6,938 nucleotides of DNA from Oscillospiraceae bacterium (GTDB taxonomy: Bacteria > Bacillota > Clostridia > Oscillospirales > Acutalibacteraceae), in contig DNXM01000144.1 in the NCBI GenBank assembly GCA_003505905.1, positions 1 to 6,938 of the forward strand, given 5' to 3'. Shown here piece by piece: positions 1 through 6,890 of this stretch; position 1 is the first letter of the stretch, and every line of letters starts with the position of its first letter. The position numbers were made by a program, and so were the translations under genes. The notes below the pieces were generated by a model. It had not been told where the DNA came from. It did not search any database and was given only the letters and a program-made list of their open reading frames with translations.

Positions 1-2404
1 TGATAATTTGACAAGGGGCAGCTTCGATACACCTGTCAAAAACCTTGTCACCGTATCCGCCCGGCAATTACCGCCGTGGACGGGTCGGTTGGACGATTTG
101 CTGGACGACATTCGCCCTGCATTAGCCCGTGATAACCGTATCATTGTCTTTGCCGGCACGGAAAAGGCGGCGAAGGCTCTGCGGGAGGAAATAGCAGCAG
201 AGGACATCAACTGCCTTTATATGCCGGTCTTACCTGCGGAATTTCCGCCGAAATGCGTTTGCATTTTGCCCGGCAGTTTTTCTTTCGGCTTTGAATATCC
301 GAGCGAAAAAGTGTTGGTCATTACCTACGGCTCCCGCCAGGCGAACCTTTCCCTGCACACACGCAAGCCGAAAAGGAACAAGGCGCACGCATTCAACAGT
401 TTAGACGAACTGCACCGTGGCGACTACATCGTTCACACCATTCACGGCATCGGCATTTTTGACGGCATTGTGAGCATGGATGTTTCCGGCACAACAAAAG
501 ATTATATCAAAATCCGCTACGCCAAGGACGGCACGCTTTATGTCCCCGTAACACAGTTGGATTTGGTGAGTAAATATATCGGTCCGGGCAGTGAAACAAA
601 AAATGTGACGCTCAACCGTTTGGGCAGCACTGACTGGCAAAAGACCCGTTCTCGTGTCAAATCCGCCGTAAAGGATATGGCGGCGGAATTGATTGCGCTT
701 TACAAAAAGAGAATCGAAATCAAGGGGTATGCTTTTTCGCCCGACATTGATATGCAAAGCGATTTTGAAAGACGGTTTGAGTTTGACGAAACCGAAGACC
801 AGCTTCGCTGTATTGACGAAATTAAGCACGATATGGAGCAGCCTCACCCGATGGACCGTCTGCTGTGCGGCGATGTCGGCTTCGGCAAAACAGAGGTGGC
901 TCTGCGCGCCGCATTCAAGTGTGTGGCTGACGGCAAGCAATGCGCTTTCCTTGTGCCGACGACTTTGCTTGCCATGCAGCACTACCAAACCATCAAAAAG
1001 CGGTTCGATACATTCCCCATTGCCTGCGATATGATTTCCCGTTTTCGCACACCGAAGGAACAGGAGAAAATTCTGAAAGGGCTGAAGCGTGGCTCCATTG
1101 ATATTATCGTCGGCACACACCGCTTAATTTCAAACGATATTCAATTCAAAGACCTCGGTCTTGTTATTGTGGATGAGGAACAGCGTTTCGGCGTTGCACA
1201 AAAAGAAAAGCTCAAAGAGCTGTACCCGAATGTGGATGTGCTCACGCTCTCCGCCACCCCGATTCCGAGAACGCTGAACATGGCGATGACCGGCATTCGG
1301 GATATGTCAACACTTGAAGAAGCACCGATTGACCGGCACCCCGTGCAAACCTATGTTATTGAATTTGACATGGAGATTATCACGCAGGCGATTGAGCGTG
1401 AAATTCGCCGCGGCGGTCAGGTATACTTTTTACACAACCGTGTGGAAGATATTGAGCGAGTGGCAGGTAAGCTTCACACGGCAATGCCCGATGTTCGCTT
1501 TGCCGTTGCGCACGGAAAAATGACGGAGGATGAATTAAGCTCCGTTTGGCAGGCCCTGCTCGAAGGCGAAATTGATGTGCTGGTCTGCACCACCATCATT
1601 GAAACAGGTGTGGATGTGCCGAATGTCAACACGCTGATTATCGACAACGCCGACCACATGGGTCTGGCGCAGCTTCACCAAATCCGTGGGCGTGTCGGTC
1701 GGAGTGCACGCCGTGCAAGCGCCTATTTCACCTTCACCCGTGGCAAGGAATTGACCGAAATCGCAACGCACCGATTGGAGGCCATTCGGGAATTCACGGA
1801 GTTCGGCTCGGGCTTCCGCATTGCCATGCGTGATTTGGAGCTGCGTGGTGCAGGCTCGATTTTGGGTGCGGAGCAGCACGGGCACATGGAAGCCGTCGGC
1901 TACGAAATGTATGTCGAAATGCTCAGCGAAGCCGTGAGCGAAGAAAAGGGCGAAGAACCGCCGCAAAGCGAGAAAAAGTGCCTGATTGATTTACGGATTG
2001 ATGCGCACATTCCCGAAAGCTATATTTCCAATGTTCCGCAAAAGCTTGCCATGTACCGCCGCATTGCCGACATTCGCAACGAGGAGGATGCACAGGATGT
2101 TATGGACGAGCTGATTGACCGCTTCGGCGAGCCGCCTGCCTGCGTGCAGGGGCTTATCAGCGTGTCGCTTTTGCGCAATTCCGCCGCCGATTTGGGCGTT
2201 TACGAAATCGGGCAAAAAGGGAACAGCCTGATTTTGTATTTTAAAAAAATCGACATGAACAAGGTTGCCGCTTTGGCAGGCGCAATGGGAAGCCGCATTT
2301 CCATCAACGCCGCCGCACAGCCTTATATTGCACTGAAAACTGCCATCACCGATTCCCCGGTTTCCCTTTTGCGTCAGGCAATTGATGTGATGGTAAAAGC
2401 ATAA
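1..2404 (+). CDS. mfd: Transcription-repair coupling factor Mfd, C-terminal two-thirds (5' end outside the window)
   Basis: Mfd is an ATP-driven DNA translocase that pushes stalled RNA polymerase off DNA and recruits UvrA to the lesion. The frame is open to the left edge (codons at 2-7 are read through), so the TTG at 8 is not a start. About 800 residues are visible, against roughly 1,150 for the family, so the UvrB-like N-terminal region is mostly missing. Counting from base 8, the RNA-polymerase-binding CarD-like domain is near residues 135-200 ([16 protein letters not shown]). The RecG-like helicase follows: Walker A GDVGFGKT at 288-295, DEEQ box at 389-392, SATP at 415-418, and motif [10 protein letters not shown] at 558-565. 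The translocation (TRG) motif lies around 595-640 and the regulatory C-terminal domain around 655-780. All motifs are intact with no frameshift, so I expect a working enzyme. The stop is followed directly by the next gene's ribosome binding site. Confidence 0.98.
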   Translation, partial: DNLTRGSFDTPVKNLVTVSARQLPPWTGRLDDLLDDIRPALARDNRIIVFAGTEKAAKALREEIAAEDINCLYMPVLPAEFPPKCVCILPGSFSFGFEYPSEKVLVITYGSRQANLSLHTRKPKRNKAHAFNSLDELHRGDYIVHTIHGIGIFDGIVSMDVSGTTKDYIKIRYAKDGTLYVPVTQLDLVSKYIGPGSETKNVTLNRLGSTDWQKTRSRVKSAVKDMAAELIALYKKRIEIKGYAFSPDIDMQSDFERRFEFDETEDQLRCIDEIKHDMEQPHPMDRLLCGDVGFGKTEVALRAAFKCVADGKQCAFLVPTTLLAMQHYQTIKKRFDTFPIACDMISRFRTPKEQEKILKGLKRGSIDIIVGTHRLISNDIQFKDLGLVIVDEEQRFGVAQKEKLKELYPNVDVLTLSATPIPRTLNMAMTGIRDMSTLEEAPIDRHPVQTYVIEFDMEIITQAIEREIRRGGQVYFLHNRVEDIERVAGKLHTAMPDVRFAVAHGKMTEDELSSVWQALLEGEIDVLVCTTIIETGVDVPNVNTLIIDNADHMGLAQLHQIRGRVGRSARRASAYFTFTRGKELTEIATHRLEAIREFTEFGSGFRIAMRDLELRGAGSILGAEQHGHMEAVGYEMYVEMLSEAVSEEKGEEPPQSEKKCLIDLRIDAHIPESYISNVPQKLAMYRRIADIRNEEDAQDVMDELIDRFGEPPACVQGLISVSLLRNSAADLGVYEIGQKGNSLILYFKKIDMNKVAALAGAMGSRISINAAAQPYIALKTAITDSPVSLLRQAIDVMVKA

Positions 2405-2416
2405 GGAGAATCGTTT

Positions 2417-2974
2417 ATGAACAGCAAAAAAGTTCAGATGCTTGTATTCGGCGGCTTGTTTTCCGCCATCGCCTTTGTGCTGTATCTGTTTGAAATTCCG
2501 TTTATCGGTCATTTGAAGCTGGATATCAGCGACATTCCCGCACTGCTGGGCAGCATCGTGTTCACCCCCGTGTTCGGCATTGTGGTGGAACTGGTGAAAA
2601 ATCTGTTGGAGCTTTTGGTGCGTGGGCTCGGCGCACAAATGGGCTTCGGCAACATCATGAACTTTTCGGTCGGCTGTGCCTATGTCATTCCCTTTGCGCT
2701 GATTTGGCGAAAAAAAACGAACGCAAAAGGCTTTGCGCTTGCGGCGATTTGCGGCTTGTTTTCCATCGTTGTTATCGGTTTGGCAGGCAACGCTTTGATT
2801 GTTCCGCCTTACTTTCGCTTCTTTTTGCACACGGAGATTGATTCCGCAACGCTCAAGGGCGCAATTCTCAGCGCAACCGCACTCAACGCCGTGAAGGGTG
2901 CGATATTAACCGCCGTTGCCTATCCGCTGATTCAGCTCAGCCATATTTTTAAGAAAATAATGAAAAATAACTAA
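2417..2974 (+). CDS. ECF transporter S component, riboflavin (RibU)-like
   Basis: This is a 185-residue integral membrane protein that looks like the substrate-binding S component of an energy-coupling factor vitamin transporter. Such proteins bind a vitamin and work with a shared EcfA/A'/T module usually encoded elsewhere. Hydrophobic segments lie near residues 8-27, 40-68, 78-97, 105-128 and 148-175, consistent with the five to six helices of the family. The stretch KLDISDIPALLGSI followed by G-x-V-V-E-L-V-K-N-L-L (about 34-65), and the later N-A-L-I-V-P-P-Y, resemble RibU-type S components. Riboflavin as substrate is therefore an inference; another vitamin is possible. The ribosome binding site TAAGGAG overlaps the mfd stop codon, with an 8-base spacer to the ATG, so translation is probably coupled to mfd. 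The 12-base gap leaves no room for an FMN riboswitch. Confidence 0.85.
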   Translation: MNSKKVQMLVFGGLFSAIAFVLYLFEIPFIGHLKLDISDIPALLGSIVFTPVFGIVVELVKNLLELLVRGLGAQMGFGNIMNFSVGCAYVIPFALIWRKKTNAKGFALAAICGLFSIVVIGLAGNALIVPPYFRFFLHTEIDSATLKGAILSATALNAVKGAILTAVAYPLIQLSHIFKKIMKNN

Positions 2975-2987
2975 CTCGGTGAACAAC

Positions 2988-3809
2988 ATGAATTTGGATG
3001 TATTTGATTATAAAGAACCGACCTGTCCGTTGTGCTCGGGCAAAGAATTTTACGATTACGACCCGAGTGCCCAACAGGGCAGTATTCCCGTGCCGCAAAT
3101 TATTCAAAAAATTGACGACACACTCAACCGTGAAGAGTATGAAAGCGCAAAACGCATTTTATATTATTGGTTAGAGGAAGCGCAATCCCTGCGTGATTTG
3201 CGTGGACAGCTTGCCATGTACAGCGAGCTGATGGGATTGCATCGCAAAAACGGCGAAAAAGAACAGGCACTTTCTGCCGCTGAACACGGTTTGAAGTTGA
3301 TTGATGCACTCGATATCGGTCACTTGGTGTCCACGGCAACGGTATTCATCAACGCCGCCACAGTTTACAAAGCGTTTGATTTGGCAGAGCAGTCGATTCC
3401 GCTTTACGAAAAAGCCGAAGCCGTTTATCGGGCAAATTTGGAAGAAAACGATGTGCTGTTCGGTGCATTATACAACAATATGGGGCTTGCTTTGGCAGAC
3501 CTTGAACGCAACGAAGAAGCGCTTGTCCGCTTTGAAAAAGCACTGCGTGTGATGTCGGTTTCCCCCGAGCGTGGGTTGGAAAAAGCCATCACCCATTTGA
3601 ACATTGCCGATTTGTTTTTCGATGACGATGAAAAATGCTCGGCGGAAATTGAAAAAGCTTATGCCCTGCTGACCGATGAAACTGTCAAGCAGGATACCTA
3701 CTATGCCTTTGTCTGTAAAAAGTGTGCGCCTGCCTTTTCCGCTCACGGCTACTTTTTAATGGCAAAAGAAATTCAGCAAAGGGCGGACAAAATTTATGCA
3801 GGGACTTGA
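2988..3809 (+). CDS. Tetratricopeptide-repeat protein paired with a DUF4037 gene
   Basis: This is a soluble, largely helical protein of 273 residues. Paired helices with TPR-like spacing run from about residue 45 to 265. The clearest repeat is at about 155-190 (ALYNNMGLALADLERNEEAL, then a second helix), with others near 75-105 and 118-148. TPR proteins are binding scaffolds, so a protein partner is likely; the obvious candidate is the overlapping DUF4037 product. There is a CPLC motif at 13-16 and a CKKC motif at 243-246, which together could hold a metal. I chose the ATG at 2988 because GGTGA lies five bases upstream. The in-frame GTG at 2979 would add three residues but has no ribosome binding site. 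No enzyme motif is visible, so the function is unknown beyond scaffold or partner binding. Confidence 0.85.
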   Translation: MNLDVFDYKEPTCPLCSGKEFYDYDPSAQQGSIPVPQIIQKIDDTLNREEYESAKRILYYWLEEAQSLRDLRGQLAMYSELMGLHRKNGEKEQALSAAEHGLKLIDALDIGHLVSTATVFINAATVYKAFDLAEQSIPLYEKAEAVYRANLEENDVLFGALYNNMGLALADLERNEEALVRFEKALRVMSVSPERGLEKAITHLNIADLFFDDDEKCSAEIEKAYALLTDETVKQDTYYAFVCKKCAPAFSAHGYFLMAKEIQQRADKIYAGT

Positions 3810-4737
3810 CATTTGCCGTGCTTTTTTCGAGGAGCACGGTCGCCCGATGTTACACGAACAGTTCCCCGATTACGAAAACCGCATTGCCGTCGGCGTATCG
3901 GGTCCCGGCTCGGAATGCTACGGGTTTGACGATGAAATCTCCCGTGACCACGATTTTTTTGCCGGCTTTGCGCTGTGGCTGACGGAAGAGGACGAAGAAA
4001 AAATCGGTTTTCGTTTGATTCGTGCTTACAACCGTTTGCCTGATGAATTCATGGGCGTCAAATTAGAGGCGAAAAGCTGTTTTTCGGTCGGTAAATTCGG
4101 GGTCAAAACCATTCCCGAGTTTTTACGCAATTCCATTGGCTCATCCTCCGTTCCGCAACGGTGGGAAGAGTGGTTTTATTTGCCCGAGCACGCCTTGGCG
4201 CAAGCGGTAAACGGCGAAGTTTTTGTTGATTCGCTCGGCGAATTTTCGGCAATACGCAAGACATTAAAATACGGAATGCCGTTGGATGTGAAACGAAAAA
4301 AGCTTGCGGCGCATTGCGCACTTGCCGCTCAAGCCGGGCAATATAATTTTGCCCGTTGTTACCGCCACGGCGAAGCACTTGCGGCGCAAACGGCGCTGTT
4401 TGAATTCACCGACCACGCACTGCGTTTGATGTTTTCGCTCGGCGGCGAATATCTGCCCTACTACAAATGGCGGTTTCGTGCGTTGAAAAGCTTGGATAAA
4501 TTTTCTGCTTTTTTGTCGGATTTTTCCATGCTGTTGACCACACCGAACAACGAAGAAACTTTTTTAAAAAAGCAGGCAGTCGTTGAAAAAATCGCTGCGG
4601 CGATTGCGGCGGAATTGCAACGGCAAAACCTCACGCACAGCAACAGCGACTACTTGGAAAATCATGCCCTGTCCATCACCTCGCAAATCGAATCCGCTCC
4701 GATTCGTGCACTGCACCTGATGGATTTCGGTGAATAA
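3796..4737 (+). CDS. DUF4037 protein, predicted nucleotidyltransferase
   Basis: This 313-residue cytoplasmic protein resembles the DUF4037 family. Residues 36-53 contain GPGSE followed by SRDHD, which matches the G-S-x(n)-D-x-D signature of the polymerase-beta-like nucleotidyltransferase fold. S39 would lie in the phosphate-binding turn and D51 and D53 would be metal ligands. A later acidic residue, D145 in the segment EVFVDSLGEF, could be the third ligand. The rest is helical, with a family-like segment YLPYYKWRFRAL near 219-230. Such enzymes usually transfer a nucleotide to a small molecule, RNA or protein, but no substrate can be read from the sequence. The start ATG lies within the upstream TPR gene (14-base overlap), and AAAGGG about 12 bases upstream is only a weak ribosome binding site, so translation probably depends on the TPR gene. 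It could also be a regulatory nucleotidyltransferase rather than a metabolic one. Confidence 0.88.
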   Translation: MQGLDICRAFFEEHGRPMLHEQFPDYENRIAVGVSGPGSECYGFDDEISRDHDFFAGFALWLTEEDEEKIGFRLIRAYNRLPDEFMGVKLEAKSCFSVGKFGVKTIPEFLRNSIGSSSVPQRWEEWFYLPEHALAQAVNGEVFVDSLGEFSAIRKTLKYGMPLDVKRKKLAAHCALAAQAGQYNFARCYRHGEALAAQTALFEFTDHALRLMFSLGGEYLPYYKWRFRALKSLDKFSAFLSDFSMLLTTPNNEETFLKKQAVVEKIAAAIAAELQRQNLTHSNSDYLENHALSITSQIESAPIRALHLMDFGE

Positions 4738-4749
4738 AAAAGGTATAAT
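4721..4749 (+). promoter_or_regulatory. Probable promoter for the DUF378-hexosaminidase-DUF1540 block
   Basis: A perfect TATAAT lies at 4744-4749, just after the DUF4037 stop codon. With a 17-base spacer the -35 element would be TGGATT at 4721-4726, which matches TTGACA at only three positions, so the promoter may be weak or activator-dependent. Transcription would start near 4756, just before the repeated TCGGTTA elements. Confidence 0.5.
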
Positions 4750-4759
4750 CTCATTTCCT

Positions 4760-4792
4760 TCGGTTAAGCTATAACCGACCGATTTTCGGTTA
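4760..4792 (+). repeat. Three-part 7-base repeat (A-A'-A) in the DUF378 leader
   Basis: TCGGTTA occurs at 4760-4766 and again at 4786-4792, and its exact reverse complement TAACCGA lies between them at 4772-4778. The central copy can pair with either outer copy, giving two mutually exclusive 7-bp hairpins with loops of 5 and 7 bases. The second ends at the first base of the ribosome binding site AAAGGAG (4792-4798). No T-run follows either hairpin, so neither looks like a terminator. It could instead be an operator for a DNA-binding repressor. Confidence 0.6.
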
Positions 4793-4806
4793 AAGGAGTG
4801 AGAAAG

Positions 4807-5037
4807 ATGTTAGACAAAACTTCCCTTATCCTTGTGATTATCGGTGCAATCAACTGGGGCAGCATCGGCTTGTTCAAATTTGACCTTGTGGCTTGGATTT
4901 TCGGCGGTCAGACCGCCGTGCTCAGCCGTATCGTCTACACGCTGGTCGCTCTGGCAGGTATCTGGTGCATCTCCCTGCTGTTCCGTACGCAGTCGGACGG
5001 TGCCGTGATTGCACAACCCGATAACACAAACAACTGA
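4807..5037 (+). CDS. DUF378 (YuzA-like) small membrane protein
   Basis: This 76-residue protein has two hydrophobic helices, at about 5-24 and 41-60. The first contains IIGAINWGSIGLF, the hallmark of DUF378 proteins, and the second begins with LSRIVYTLVALAG, also typical of the family. The length is normal for the family. The C-terminal tail (about 61-76) is polar and rich in N, D and Q. It should sit in the cytoplasmic membrane; the biochemical role of the family is unknown. The ATG at 4807 is chosen because AAAGGAG at 4792-4798 lies eight bases upstream. The in-frame GTG at 4798 overlaps that site and is not credible. It has its own probable promoter upstream and is followed by the hexosaminidase gene after 51 bases. 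Confidence 0.9.
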   Translation: MLDKTSLILVIIGAINWGSIGLFKFDLVAWIFGGQTAVLSRIVYTLVALAGIWCISLLFRTQSDGAVIAQPDNTNN

Positions 5038-5052
5038 CCCCAGCATCATCCC

Positions 5053-5068
5053 GGGGGCAATGACCCCC
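5053..5068 (+). repeat. Short GC-rich hairpin between the DUF378 and hexosaminidase genes
   Basis: GGGGG at 5053-5057 can pair with CCCCC at 5064-5068 across a six-base loop. No T-run follows, so it is not a standard terminator. It could stabilise the upstream mRNA end or partly attenuate transcription. It lies 10 bases before the AGGAGG ribosome binding site of the next gene (5079-5084). Confidence 0.35.
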
Positions 5069-5088
5069 TCTACATAGCAGGAGGAATT

Positions 5089-6555
5089 ATGAAAAAGTTG
5101 AATTTGATTCCGTACCCCGAAAAAATCGAATATCTCGGCGGTTCGGTGAGTGCAGCCGTGCTTGACCGATTCACCAAGCAAACGGCAGAACCGAACGAAT
5201 ACGGCGAAGAAGGATATTCCATTCAAATTGACGAAACCGGTGCCGTCGTTACGGCAGGCACTGCGTACGGCTTTTTCCGTGCCGAACAAACCATGAAACA
5301 GCTTCGCAATTATGCCGAGCTGCCCTGTCTGTGCATCACGGATTCACCTGCATTCCCCTACCGTGGCTTTTTGCTCGACAGCGTGCGCCATATGCAAAGC
5401 ACAGAAGAGCTGAAAAAGCTGATTGACGCCGCCGCCTTGTTCAAGTTCAACAAAATGCATTGGCATTTGAGCGATGACCAGGGCTTCCGCATGGAAAGCG
5501 AGCGGTATCCCAAGCTCAACGAAATCGGTTCATACCGCAGCTCCTCCGATTTCGGCGGTGAACATATTCAAGCGCGTTACGGCGGCTTCTACACCAAGGC
5601 GCAGATTCGTGAAATCGTTGCCTACTGCGCCGAAAGACACATTGAAGTCATTCCCGAGCTTGATATGCCCGGTCACACAACGGCGATTATCGCCTCGTAC
5701 CCTGCCGTTTCCTGCCGCCGTCTTGCCGTTGAAGTTCAGACGAAGCAGGGCATTTTCGACAATTTGCTCTGTGCCGGGGACGAAAAAACCTTTGCTTTTT
5801 TGTTTGATTTACTCGATGAAATCTGCGAGCTTTTTCCCTCGGAGCATATCCACATAGGCGGCGATGAAGCCCCGAAAAAGCGCTGGGAGGAATGCCCGAA
5901 ATGCCGTGCGAAAAAGAACGAGCTCGGTCTGAAAAACTTTGAAGAGCTGCAAGGTTGGTTTGTTAACCGCATCATCGAATTTTTGGCAGCCAAGGGCAAA
6001 AAAGCGATTGTTTGGAACGAAAGCCTGAACTCAAACAATTTGGACACATCCGCTACGGTACAAATGTGGATGGACCGTAACGGCAAGAGTGCCGTTTGGG
6101 CAAACCGCGGCAATCATGTGATCGTCAGCCCGTTTTTCTCCTATTACTGCGATTATCCGTATTGCCAAACGCCCGTAAAAAAGACCTACGAATATGACCC
6201 GTACTTTAAGGGTCTTGCCCCGATTATGCGAAAATATGTGCTCGGCGTAGAAGCACCGCTGTGGACGGAATACATCGGCGATTTTGACCGTGCGTGCTAT
6301 TTGGCATTTCCCCGTTTTGCCGCCGTGGCGGAGCGTGGCTGGAGCCGAAAGGAGCATTTGGATTACGATTCGTTTAAGCTCCGTTTTGCCTGCCTTGTTC
6401 CCATGCTTAACAAAACGGGCATCAAGCCCGCACCGCAGTCCGATTGGGACCCCGACAAAATTCACCGTATTACCGACACAGTGAAATTCTACAAAAACAA
6501 AATCGACTTGGAATCCATCAAAAATTCATGGAACACCACCTATCGGAAGGAATAA
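5089..6555 (+). CDS. Beta-N-acetylhexosaminidase, glycoside hydrolase family 20
   Basis: This 488-residue enzyme should remove terminal GlcNAc or GalNAc from the non-reducing ends of glycans or chitin/peptidoglycan fragments by the substrate-assisted GH20 mechanism. A small N-terminal alpha/beta domain (about 1-85) is followed by the TIM barrel. Family landmarks are FLLDSVRHM with substrate-binding R100, NKMHWHLSDDQGFR (121-134), ELDMPGHT (190-197), the catalytic pair D259-E260 in HIGGDEAPK, VWNES near 308-312 and EAPLWTEY (388-395). All key residues are present. There is no signal peptide or anchor (the start MKKLNLIPYP is polar), so I infer a cytoplasmic enzyme acting on imported oligosaccharides. 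The cysteines in EECPKC (267-272) just after the active-site loop are notable. AGGAGG lies four bases before the ATG. No sugar transporter or kinase gene is adjacent, so the substrate cannot be read from context. Confidence 0.96.
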   Translation: MKKLNLIPYPEKIEYLGGSVSAAVLDRFTKQTAEPNEYGEEGYSIQIDETGAVVTAGTAYGFFRAEQTMKQLRNYAELPCLCITDSPAFPYRGFLLDSVRHMQSTEELKKLIDAAALFKFNKMHWHLSDDQGFRMESERYPKLNEIGSYRSSSDFGGEHIQARYGGFYTKAQIREIVAYCAERHIEVIPELDMPGHTTAIIASYPAVSCRRLAVEVQTKQGIFDNLLCAGDEKTFAFLFDLLDEICELFPSEHIHIGGDEAPKKRWEECPKCRAKKNELGLKNFEELQGWFVNRIIEFLAAKGKKAIVWNESLNSNNLDTSATVQMWMDRNGKSAVWANRGNHVIVSPFFSYYCDYPYCQTPVKKTYEYDPYFKGLAPIMRKYVLGVEAPLWTEYIGDFDRACYLAFPRFAAVAERGWSRKEHLDYDSFKLRFACLVPMLNKTGIKPAPQSDWDPDKIHRITDTVKFYKNKIDLESIKNSWNTTYRKE

Positions 6556-6560
6556 TCGCA

Positions 6561-6590
6561 CACCTCCGGCAAACAATAATAGCGGAGGTG
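6561..6590 (+). promoter_or_regulatory. Hairpin that sequesters the ribosome binding site of the DUF1540 gene
   Basis: CACCTCCG at 6561-6568 is the exact reverse complement of CGGAGGTG at 6583-6590, with a 14-base loop rich in A between them. The second arm contains almost all of the strong ribosome binding site GGAGGTGA (6584-6591), so folding would hide it from the ribosome. The first arm starts five bases after the hexosaminidase stop codon (6553-6555). A ribosome terminating there would cover this arm and free the site, which suggests translational coupling. No T-run follows, so it is not a terminator. Confidence 0.65.
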
Positions 6591-6596
6591 ATAAAC

Positions 6597-6767
6597 ATGG
6601 ATTGTTCCTGCAACAAGAACGAAAGCATTCGCTGCAGTGTCACCAACTGCCGTCACCATTGCGGCAAGGCGGATTACTGCTCCCTCAACACCGTTTCCAT
6701 CGGCTCTCACGAATCGAACCCGACACAGCCGGAATGTGTTGACTGCAATTCTTTCGAGCAAAAATAA
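6597..6767 (+). CDS. DUF1540 small cysteine-rich protein
   Basis: This 56-residue protein has eight cysteines (positions 3, 5, 13, 18, 22, 28, 47 and 50). The core IRCSVTNCRHHCGKADYCSLNTVSI, followed by a later C-x-x-C-x-S-F, fits the DUF1540 family of small Firmicutes proteins, which are thought to bind metal; no function is established. Extra cysteines at 3 and 5, at 22, and at 47 beside the family-like C50 go beyond the minimal pattern I would expect. There is no signal peptide or membrane segment. The ATG at 6597 is set by the near-perfect GGAGGTGA five bases upstream; the same frame is open back to 6444 inside the hexosaminidase gene, but those upstream starts have no support. It is the last gene before the terminator and is probably expressed together with the hexosaminidase. 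Confidence 0.88.
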   Translation: MDCSCNKNESIRCSVTNCRHHCGKADYCSLNTVSIGSHESNPTQPECVDCNSFEQK

Positions 6768-6781
6768 CCCTTTTCCCATCG

Positions 6782-6813
6782 GCAGACTGTTTCGGCAGTC
6801 TGCTTTTTCTTTT
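6782..6813 (+). terminator. Intrinsic (Rho-independent) terminator
   Basis: GCAGACTG at 6782-6789 pairs perfectly with CAGTCTGC at 6796-6803 across a six-base loop (TTTCGG), followed at once by TTTTTCTTTT at 6804-6813. It lies 14 bases after the DUF1540 stop codon and ends the rightward transcript. Confidence 0.95.
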
Positions 6814-6861
6814 GTACGGCAAAGAATAGCGCTTTATATATAAATAATTTATAAATATCTC

Positions 6862-6890
6862 TTGCAAGACGAGCAAAAAAGTGATAAGAT
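6862..6890 (+). promoter_or_regulatory. Probable sigma-A promoter for a gene beyond the right edge
   Basis: TTGCAA at 6862-6867 and TAAGAT at 6885-6890 are separated by 17 bases, and TGA just before the -10 gives an extended -10 (TGn) element. The tract at 6833-6860 is almost all A and T, including the palindrome TTTATATATAAA at 6833-6844, and could act as an UP element. Transcription would start near 6897. The remaining 40 or so bases hold no convincing gene; a GTG at 6928 with AGAGG nine bases upstream is a possible but unproven start. Confidence 0.6.

Noticed and set aside
401..1120. 239-residue open frame on the - strand
   Set aside because: It is antisense to the polymerase-binding and helicase domains of mfd and has no motif of its own.
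2405..2416. FMN riboswitch upstream of the RibU-like gene
   Set aside because: Only 12 bases separate the two genes, far too few for that RNA.
1991..2830. 279-residue open frame on the - strand
   Set aside because: It lies opposite the end of mfd and the S-component gene, both of which have clear family motifs. The translation is rich in H, Q, N and C, typical of an antisense shadow, with no recognisable domain.
5053..5068. Terminator after the DUF378 gene
   Set aside because: The GC hairpin has no T-run after it, so it was listed only as a hairpin.
6444..6596. Upstream in-frame extension of the DUF1540 gene
   Set aside because: It lies inside the hexosaminidase gene in another frame, has no ribosome binding site, and DUF1540 similarity begins only after the ATG at 6597.
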